Below are positions 56,021 to 64,000 of a DNA stretch of 64,000 bases, piece after piece (the first letter of the stretch is position 1; the number at the start of each line of letters is the position of its first letter). A model generated the notes under the pieces. It was not told the DNA's origin and searched no databases. It saw nothing but the letters and a program-made list of their open reading frames with translations. A program made the position numbers and the translations under genes. Origin of the DNA: Diphasiastrum complanatum (lineage: Eukaryota > Streptophyta > Lycopodiopsida > Lycopodiales > Lycopodiaceae); contig CM055096.1 in NCBI GenBank assembly GCA_029204225.1, positions 28,595,995-28,659,994 of the forward strand. The letters are read 5' to 3'.

Positions 56021-57245
56021 TTTCAATACTATCTACAACTCCAAGATCATCTCTTAACTTGAAAACTGGATCTTTAGCCAAAGGTTTGGTTAAGATATCA
56101 GCTATGCACTCGACACATGATGAAGTTGAACCTCCTTGGATTGCACCTTCTCCCTCACAAAGTGTTGAGCTATCTCAATATGCTTTGTTCTAGCATGGAA
56201 AATCATATTGGTAGAAATTTGTTGAGAAGCTTGATTGTCACAATAGATGCAAAAGATCTCCTCGGCTTTTAGCACTTGAAGCTCCACCAAAAGTCTTCTT
56301 AGCCATAGGAGCTCTTTGGTTGTTGAAGTCTATGCCTTGTACTCGGCTTCACAAGAGGAGAGAGAAATTGTATCTTGCTTTTTGGAAAGCCAAGATATAC
56401 TCCTAAAAGTGACAAATGCACTTATGGATCTTCTATCCATCTTGTCTTCTGCAAAATCTGAATCCGAAAATTCCCTCAAGTACAAGCTAGATCCTTGATA
56501 GAGAATGCCAAAAAATCTAGTAGAAGAGACATATCTAAGCACTCTCTTGGCACTTTTTCAATGATGCATCAAAGGACCTTGCATATATTGACTTACCTTG
56601 CTTACACTGTAACTCAAATCTGGTCTAGTGATTGTCAAATAGATTAAGGAGCCTATAGGCTTCCTAAAGAGTGTGATGTCCTCAAAGGATGTTTCATCAC
56701 AATCATTAGTAACTTTACAAACTTGCTCCATGTCAATCCCCTTACAATCTTTCATGCCAAACCTTTCAAGAATGAAAGAGCATACTTTGATTGACTTGTA
56801 AAAGTAGAATCACTACCTCTAGTACCTTTTATTCCAAGTATAAACTTAAGAAGTCCTAGATCTACCATCTTGAATTCACTAGACAAAGAAACTTTAACAT
56901 TTCTTTTGCCTTCACCATCACTTCCTGTCAATATGATATCATCAACATAAAGTATTAAAATGATGATCTTTCCATCATTACATTTGATGTACAAAAAAGG
57001 CTCATAAGAGCTAATCACAAAGCCAAGGGAGTAGAGAAAATCATGCAACCTAGAGTACCAAGCTCTAGGTGCTTGCTTCAAGCCATATAGGCTCTTCCTT
57101 AAGTGACAAGCCTTGTCCTCCTCGCCATCCTTGATGAAGCCCTCGGGTTTCAACATGTATATTTCCTCCTCCAAGTAGCCATTCAAGAAAGCATTGGTCA
57201 CATCCATTTGAAAGAGATTCCACTTGAACAAAGTAGCAATACAAA
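56021..57245 (-). pseudogene. copia reverse transcriptase and RNase H
   Basis: RT (56752-57231) is open: FQMDVTNAFLNGYLEEEIYM, KSLYGLKQAPRAWYSRLHDF and ILILYVDDIILTGSDGEGK with the catalytic Asp pair. RNase H follows in three frames: GSLIYLTITRPDLSYSVSKV, DSDFAEDKMDRRSISAF, ISLSSCEAEYKA, IYCDNQASQQISTNMIFHAR and ECIADILTKPLAKDPVFKL, then a stop near 56010. Three frameshifts break it. The N-terminal part of RT is missing at 57245. Confidence 0.92.
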
Positions 57246-58495
57246 TGAGAGATTAGAAGTGGTTTGTGTGTGGAAAATCAGATACAATGTGAAGTATGGT
57301 TCTGAAATAAATGGAAGAGCAGTATGATATCGCGAGTTCCTAAGGCATCAATGACGGCCATCGTTTGATTAGAAACTGAGGAGTTGTAGACATCCGTGTT
57401 CTGATCAGAGTGAGTAAACATGCGCGATCAAACAGAGATAGAGTGCATTCAATTACAACAAGCATTCATCTACGTTATACGCAGATAAAAACAAGTTGCT
57501 GTTATATTACACTGAAGCACGAATATCAATTATAACCAACAAAATGATGGCATAAATGGGAGGCTCAAATAATACGTCTTCTGGATGGAACAACTCTTTG
57601 AGTGTGCCTGGATGATCCATTTATAGATTTCATCCATGTATTAATTATAGTAAATGTTTGTCACCTAATTAGGTAAGTCATTGTACTTGGAAGTATTTGG
57701 CTTCTATGACAACTATACATAGTATATATGGTCAAAAGCAGGAACCTTGACGCTGACAAGAACGTTTCAAATTCTCTCACTTCGCATTGTACGTGAAGTG
57801 GTTTTCTCTCACTTCGCAAATTTCGGGAAGTGGTTGGGAATGTTCCTCATTCAAAATAGACGACCTTCAGCATTTTTCTCTCTCTTCGGGATTTTGCAAA
57901 AAAGCCAAAGGTGCCCGTAAACAGTTTAAGGTGCCCTTAAAAAGTTGAAGGTGCCCTCAAAAAGGCGAAGATGTCCTTAAAGTTTAACTCTATCGCACTT
58001 TTTGGGAAAATGCAAAAAAGTCGAAGGTGCCCTTAAAACAAGTTGAAGCTACCCTTAAAAACAAGGGAAATGTGCCTTTAACATTTTAACCTTAAAAACT
58101 AGAGGAACTTCGAGAATTTTCTCTTTCTTTGTATTTTTTGAAAAAATGCGAAAAAACCAAAGGTGTTGAAAAATAGTTGAACTATTGAACTGTGAACAAG
58201 TTGACTTCTTCAAAATAATTGAACGGAAGAAGTCGAAGGCAAGTGTTGCAGTTTTCGGAAAAGTGCGAAAAATGTGAACTGTGCGACACTTAGTGTATTT
58301 CTACAGACTGTTGAAAAAGTAATGTAAATTTGCAGACTTGTTCTAAATGCAAGTCTGCGGAAGTCCTTGAAGATGGCCAAGTTCAATGACTTTAAGTTAA
58401 TAAACTTGACATCTGAACTTGAAATTATAATAGGATTGGTTACCCTTTGCTGGAGATCAGCCGGAAGCCTGCTGCGGGCTTAATTTCCAACACTA
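57246..58495 (-). repeat. copia LTR of the TCGAC-rich family, copy 3
   Basis: Its minus strand matches the LTR at 52.1-52.6 kb by eye: GTTTACTCACTCTGATCAGA against GTTCACTCACTCTGAGCAGA, and GATGGCCGTCATTGATGCC against GATGGTTGTCTTTGACGCC. The minus-strand start may be TGTTGGAAATTAAG at about 58495. It ends without a primer site against RT of another copia element. Confidence 0.6.
57905..58080. repeat. ~20-bp minisatellite in LTR
   Basis: The unit AAGGTGCCCTTAAAAAGTTG recurs about five times with changes (57908, 57930, 57950, 57968, 58026). It lies in the expected U3 part of the LTR. Confidence 0.75.
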
Positions 58496-58589
58496 ATAAC
58501 TTTATGTGGTGGGCCGAAACAGACGACACCTGAAACGGATCCCGTTTGGAGAAACTGCGCCTAAGAAATACAATTGAATTCAGTCATAC

Positions 58590-58816
58590 CTGAAGAAGAG
58601 CATTTTGTAATAGGACTACCAGAGCGAAACCTATCTTTTGAATGAGCCAACTGCTTTTCGAGCTCTGGTCTACCTATTTTGGTGCAAATAATCTGTTTAT
58701 GACTTTGTTGTTGAAAAGAATGTGGATCATACGAGGGACGACTAATTCTGTCAAAAGGGATGTTGTTGGATTGAGAAGAGAGCTCACTATGCTTCAAAGG
58801 AACTAATTCGGTCGAC
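58590..58816 (-). other. orphan exon-like ORF
   Basis: The minus-strand frame reads STELVPLKHSELSSQSN, RISRPSYDPHSFQQQSHK, KIGRPELEKQLAHSKDRF and RSGSPITKCSSS. It is bounded by an acceptor (CTTTTTCTTGTGAG) and a donor (CAG then GTATGA). It looks like a polar exon of a host gene, but no partner exon was found and I do not recognise it. It may be a captured or orphaned exon next to the LTR. Confidence 0.35.
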
Positions 58817-58819
58817 CTC

Positions 58820-59825
58820 ACAAGAAAAAGGAGGACAATTTTTCAAATGCAGATTATGAGGGTGCATCCTTGAGGTGCTTACTAATTTCTATCACACTTC
58901 AAACTTATGGAAGAGCTCGAACTTTCTTCCCAGTCACTAAAGGCTTGAAGGCTTGTGCTCTTCATCATCATCAGAATCTTGCTCAACGGTATATTTGATA
59001 TCCTTCTTTTGGCTGTTTGTTAGCACGCGCGGTTGCTAGGAGTGGCATTGGCGACGATCCATGGCTCTCTCTCTTTGACATTAATTTGTTATGAATGCCA
59101 TTTAAAGCTTCCCCTCATTGTGGAGATGTTAAGAATTCAGTTGTCTCAGTTGATGCCCACAATTGTTGAGTTGCAGAGTAACCGAACAAAATGTCAACAT
59201 TTTTGCGTGTTATGAGGTGCTTGTGTGGTGTGCATCCTCGATTCCATAGCTTGAGAAAAACAATTGCAACAAAACTTTTGCTCACAATTTTAAACTCCAA
59301 AGTGGTCCTTTGGAACTTGGATACAAGTGACAGAATTTTGCGCACACATGTGCTTGATTATGCACATATACTAAGGCTGCTTGGTATATGACAGGGACGA
59401 TGTAAGTGAAAGTCGGTTTGAGCATGGTTTTCAAATAGTTCTTCAGGCAATGAAGAAGCTTAGCTTATTAACCCTAAACCTGCTATCTTCGCTATTGAAA
59501 ATATCTAAGTGAGTCTGAGAATGGTGTTGAGTGGGCCCATGCAAGAGAACTCCTCACATGGTTTCATAAACATAACATTTCATAAACACATACATTACAT
59601 TGCATTTAAAAAATACAGAGCTTGCGTTTCACTAAACCAGGCATGTGTTGCACAAAAAAACACAATATATTAAATCAAAAGATGTATCAAAATAACATTG
59701 CATATCCCGTCACGTACGGTTGGGTCTGTTTTTTTATGCTACTGCCTAACTATATGCCGCCTCATCTACTGCCAAAAATTACATAGAAACAGTTTGCCAC
59801 ATGTGGTTGGACCTTATCTAGTCTT
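58820..59825. other. no gene recognised
   Basis: AT-rich sequence with short frames (59033-59391) lacking motifs. Further exons of the 58.6-kb ORF could lie here but none can be shown. Confidence 0.35.
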
Positions 59826-59828
59826 AGC

Positions 59829-60125
59829 ATTCCTATGAGTCCTTTACTGACTCCTTGTCTTGGTCAAGTGCATTGTTGTCTCGCTCTTGCTGGGCCTCCT
59901 GGTTAGCCCGACGGACTCGCACCCTTTCCCTGACCATGGCCAGCTGCCGTGCAGTGAAGTTAACCCCAATCTGCGAATCCAAATCCACCTAGACAGTGGG
60001 GGCGGGGGGCTTTGGCTCTGAGTGTCTCTGCCGAGCTTGTCGAAGCATCTCTACAATGTCTGTCTCTTGCTTCTAATGTCGTTCGTTGTGTCTGCATACA
60101 TCTTCCAATAGCTTCGACAAAGAAG
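59829..60125 (-). pseudogene. charged coding remnant, possibly transposon C-terminus
   Basis: One minus-strand frame with two stops reads SLSKLLEDVCRHNERH, KQETDIVEMLRQARQRHSEP, VDLDSQIGVNFTARQLAMV and RERVRVRRANQEAQQERDNN, then a stop near 59829. It is Arg/Glu/Gln-rich and likely coiled coil. The C-termini of some plant transposase-linked proteins look like this, but I cannot name it. Confidence 0.4.
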
Positions 60126-60301
60126 CCTACAATATACCACGATTAAAATAAACTACGAAAAACACAGAACAAGCCTAAATTGCGTGCAAACAGATAAAGA
60201 GCAAATGCTCATGTCAACTGGTATGTGCTCTGCCATCTCGACTGAGAAGGCCTCACAGCACACTGGCGTCCGTACTTTAGGGTTCAGTCACTCCACCACA
60301 G

Positions 60302-60412
<111 letters not shown>

Positions 60413-60678
60413 GGGGTCTATTACGTAAATATATTACTCTATTTACTTCGCAAACCTCTATAGAATGCAAATGTTGCGTAATAACTCTTTTTACTGGTCG
60501 GGGCGGAAGAAAAATGTCTTGCTATGATAGAAGACCCCATTTATTAAAAAAAAAATTAGAAAAAAAGTGGTGGAAAAGTTGGTACTCTTTCCAAGGGCCA
60601 AGATCTGTGCACATTTTGAACAGTCAATCTAACGGTGAGCAGCAATTTGCACTTAGTACACCTAAGTGTCCTCTGATT

Positions 60679-60688
60679 CTATAAATAG
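60679..60688 (+). promoter_or_regulatory. TATA box
   Basis: CTATAAATAG is followed about 40 bases later by CT-rich leader sequence and, near 60850, a donor-like AAGGTGAGAA. It could drive the coding region starting at 62824, with an intron in the 5' leader. The link is an inference from position. Confidence 0.45.
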
Positions 60689-62823
60689 GAAAGTCGCAAA
60701 ACCCTATTCACTTTTCCATACTTTCCTGCTTTCTCTCTCTCTCCTTCAGCCCTGCTCTACAGGTGCTTTTCTTTACGGTGATTGCTATTGAAGAGGAATA
60801 CTCGTGAAAGCTACTGGAAGTGCAATCGTGTGAACGATACTGCAACCTAAGGTGAGAATGCTATGAGGAATGCTAGCTCGCTGATAATGAAGGTTTTGTG
60901 TTGTACTTTACGATTAGGAATGAATGTTTACAATTTCCTATGATTACCATTGTGTAGTAGCAAGTTTTGGCTTGCAAAACTGTGATTCGGCATTCTTACA
61001 ATCAAGCACTACCTCAAGGAGCAGTAGTGGACACATTTACAGGTATTTTTTCTATCACTGATTGAGTTATAGTTGGCGCTGGACAGCGATCCACGTGTAT
61101 ACAAAAAGTATCACTAATTATGTGTGATTAGTAGTCGCTGGCCAACGCTATCTGTGTAGCGGAATGGGCAGCTAGCTAGCGCTGCTTTCTGAGTATAAAT
61201 TCCATATTGATAGTGCGATGAAGCATGGCCTTGCATGCATGCATTATTCCACGCATTTTACAATATGTAAGGATGGAAAAAGTGCAATGGACCGTTGTCT
61301 TTACTTATGGATTTCAGTGATTACAATGATGAATGCTTATATATGATTGATAAGAGCATTCCTGCTATTTCATTGGCTGTAACTTGCTATAATTGGTTGC
61401 TGTGGATGATTGCTATGGTTGTATGATACAAACTATGATGATTGCTGCCTCTGATAAGGAGTAGATTGGCTTCTAAGAGTGTAACATGAAGAATGCTTGG
61501 TTTGATTTTTTCTTTCTGAGAAGACGTATACACAGAACATGATTATCTGTATGTTGTGGATATTGTGGGGAAGGAAGTGCTATTGAATAAGTTGAATGAT
61601 AAGTTGATAATCTGCGGCAAAATGATGGGTTAACTATTGTTAAAGACTATGAGGGTGACATAAGTACTTTACACTTAACACAATACTTTCAGTTTGAATC
61701 TTCTAGCACGTAGGTGATTTGTTAAAATAACTGAAGATGGATATTCGCAAGAGATGACTTCGTCTATCATTCAGGTATGATGTTATACGAAATTGCACTA
61801 ATACGGTGGGTAGCCTTACTTGTTACTACAAGAAGTCTTATCCATGCATGATTATACTGAAATTTCTTCCTTTAAAGGCAGTAACTAATAATGTTAGAAA
61901 AGTCTAATCTTATGTACGTTAAAAATAGACATGAGCTTGCATTTTTTATTTAATTAAATTCGCTTGCATCCGGTGTCCCAGTGGTGTTTGTAAGGTCATG
62001 CACTCATATAGAGCTTGACAATGGTACACTTGAATGGCATGGATTTGCCCAAGTTGTTCGGTGTTTGGGCTCTCAGAAAACAGTTACGGGATATCCATGG
62101 GGGCTAGTATAGCACGGAAGTGCTCTAATACCGAACGCTGTGACCATAGTCATATCTCTGTCCATCAATATAGTGAAGAATAGTTGCTTACATGTAAAAT
62201 GTAAATGTGAACCTAATACATTTCTTTTGCTCTTGTACTAATCGGTATGGCTTATGCCCTGATACAGCTTCGTTAAAGAGCAAAATGTATTGCTTAGTAA
62301 TGAAGTGAATGATTGGGAAGATTGGATGTACTTTTTATAAATGCAATTTAGCTGATAAAGTAGTGAATCTTGTTTCGGACATGGATAACAACTGATGCTC
62401 AACTATGACACCTGTCTTCCTCACGTGACTAACTTGTGTGGTTTTGTTGTGTGGGATGGTGGCAGGTAACAGCTGGGTGTCTTAGAACTTGCTTCGCTTT
62501 ATGGTACTCTGTACTGTTATATTTTATACAACTGTATTTTAACCTGTCATGCTATAAATTGAAGGGTTCATAGGGTTTGGTCTTGACTTGTCAAGAGGGA
62601 CTATGTGAAATCTTGTTACTCTCTCTCTCTCTAGCATCTCTGATGCCACCCCGGCTACCCTTTGGTCGGGGTAGCACCAAACCTTTACCTTTACTTGTAT
62701 TTTATGGCTAACAAGGTCTGTTGTATGATGTAGTCCACATGATGGTTTCATGATGCGGTGACTCTTGGCTATGGGGAGCCCCTTCCTCCTCCTAGTCCTT
62801 TTGTTTAGACCATTATATGTTGC
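60689..62823 (+). other. possible long leader or intron, no ORF
   Basis: About 2.1 kb without supported frames. It contains a small hairpin (GCTACCC and GGGTAGC near 62653-62675). No Met-tRNA primer site was seen, which argues against a simple LTR element or pararetrovirus leader. Confidence 0.3.
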
Positions 62824-64000
62824 ATGAAGAAAGCTGCTGAAGTTCACAATTTGATTGCTGCTTATGATATGACTACTTGTAATGTTGCTGGCCCGGATGA
62901 TAAAATTCTTTGTCTTATTGATTTGATGTACATCATGGATCGGATCAATATTTATACGAATTTTATTAAAAAGAAGAAATCCCTTAGCATGATTGAGAAA
63001 ATTTATATGGACCTCTTTAATTATGCTGAACGAATTGCTGCCGAGGAAAAGAAAATGGTGACTCCTCTCTTGATACCCCTGTCCCTTCTACTGCTCCTAC
63101 TTCACTGCACCCTCTGATTTTTACCGAGGACCTTGATGAAGATAGTATTTCTCAGCTAGAGTCTTTCTCACAAGAAATCTGTGATGTGGGAAATCAATCT
63201 GCCTTTGAATTTTGTCAAGCCAATAGTTGCCAAGCACCATTGGTACCTAGTCGTATCATTGAGTTTAAATCTGCAAAAACTGTTTATAAACTTTGGAGCC
63301 TTCCCTCTATCAACTTCCTTGCACCTATCTCTATTGAACTCTGGATCGCTCTTGCTCATCTCACTAATGAAGAGATCCAAGCTTGCAAGCTTGCTACTTT
63401 GCATAAGAATCCTTCTTTTGATACTCCTATTGGCTTTGATACTGTTATCAAGATGAGCAGATTTGAACCTTCAAGATGTCCTTCTAAGCAAACCTGGGCT
63501 AGAACTAGAGGCCATTTTGACACTGGCTTTAATAGAATGAACCTTCATCAAGCTAGAATCTGAAACCGGAAAAGACCCTTCTTTAAGTGCAAATGCGGTG
63601 ATAAATGCAAAAACAATTCTTCCATCATATGGTTTGATCACTCTATCTGGTATATAATGAATAATCTTTCCATTTTCTTTCCTGGTGCGTCTCTGCAAAA
63701 TCAGCTTAATGCCTTCTTCCTTTGATTGCATAAACCATCTAGAGAGGTTGTCAAGGTCCACCTTGTCTTTCTGTTTATCCGACAATACATGATTGATGCT
63801 AGCATTGAACTTTCCATAAACCCTACTGTTAAGCTCCTTGCACACCTTGGTGACGCTGAAAACGTTCGAGAAATTGAACGCCTTTTGAAAAAACCTAGCT
63901 CCTCTACCTTGCAAGACAAATACTTCCAGAATACTAGCAAAAAAACGGGTTCCTTCAATCTGAACAATCCAAGCTCAGTCATATCAGGCAGTGGAAATAC
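62824..64000 (+). pseudogene. unrecognised decaying coding region, open to window end
   Basis: From ATG 62824 the frame reads AAEVHNLIAAYDMTTCNVAG and DRINIYTNFIKKKKSLSMIE with T-rich third codon positions typical of plant coding DNA. A frameshift near 63050 moves it to a frame that then stays open to the end except for two TGA codons (63561 and 63723). Later words are TEDLDEDSISQLESFSQE, AKTVYKLWSLPSINFLAP, a Cys/Lys cluster FFKCKCGDKCK and KLLAHLGDAENVREIERLL. About 390 residues are covered. I do not recognise it; a transposon, an endogenous virus-like element or a dying host gene are all possible. Confidence 0.5.

Noticed and set aside
63471-63914. 147-codon minus-strand frame with protein-like sequence
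   Set aside because: It lies opposite the longer plus frame, which has better codon character and extends on both sides. I cannot fully exclude the minus frame.
60689-64000. Endogenous pararetrovirus
   Set aside because: A TATA box, long leader and unknown ORF would fit, but no Met-tRNA primer site, RT or movement-protein motif was seen, so the label is not supported.

Overview
The window is nuclear plant DNA. The evidence is two intron-bearing genes of plant or eukaryotic type (a bZIP transcription factor and a VPS55-like membrane protein), GT-AG introns with plant-like splice sites, AT-rich intergenic DNA, and dense plant-type retroelements: Ty1/copia elements with initiator-Met tRNA primer sites, Ty3/gypsy elements, and one primer site matching Asp-tRNA. 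A flowering plant with a repeat-rich genome is most likely; the species cannot be told from the sequence. There is no bacterial, organellar or CRISPR content and no intact tRNA or rRNA gene. Almost every ORF other than the two host genes is a transposon remnant.

Layout. 0.2-2.3 kb: 5' part of a copia element (LTR, primer site, gag, dead protease). 3.1-5.4 kb: two gypsy pol fragments facing each other. 5.4-9.0 kb: leader and LTR parts of minus-strand retroelements, with a diverged ~170-bp tandem repeat at 7.3-8.0 kb. 9.4-14 kb: scrambled minus-strand gypsy gag, protease, RT, RNase H and integrase fragments, with a solo LTR inside gag. 15.3 kb: a 90-bp SINE with a perfect 12-bp target duplication. 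16.1-18.1 kb: four coding exons of a group E-like bZIP gene. 18.8-20.6 kb: one clear and one possible non-autonomous inverted-repeat transposon. 20.6-27 kb: mostly featureless, with two hairpins and a 208-bp tandem duplication. 27.1-30.8 kb: decayed plus-strand gypsy element carrying an insertion. 30.8-34.6 kb: copia LTR and gag remnants and a gypsy integrase tail. 37.2-37.8 kb: a small inverted-repeat element and a second SINE. 38.9-40.1 kb: VPS55-like gene, minus strand, first exon not found. 42-43.8 kb: hAT-type transposase remnant (BED finger, DUF659-like domain) with two internal tandem duplications. 45.7-49.9 kb: a young copia locus with three nearly identical LTRs and gag copies facing each other. 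51.7-58.5 kb: more copia elements, including an RT-RNase H-LTR-gag-integrase block in permuted order. 58.6 kb: an orphan exon-like ORF. 59.8-60.1 kb: a charged coding remnant. 60.3 kb: a long CT repeat. 60.7-64 kb: a TATA box, then an unrecognised, decaying coding region that runs off the window end.

The two host genes are not functionally linked. The most unusual structures are the copia locus at 45.7-49.9 kb, whose junctions fit self-integration and whose ~1.5-kb inverted arms could form hairpin RNA; the permuted copia block at 53.4-57.2 kb; and the unrecognised coding region at 62.8-64.0 kb. No multi-gene system of a new kind can be supported from sequence alone. All assignments come from reading the sequence and its translations, with no database search.
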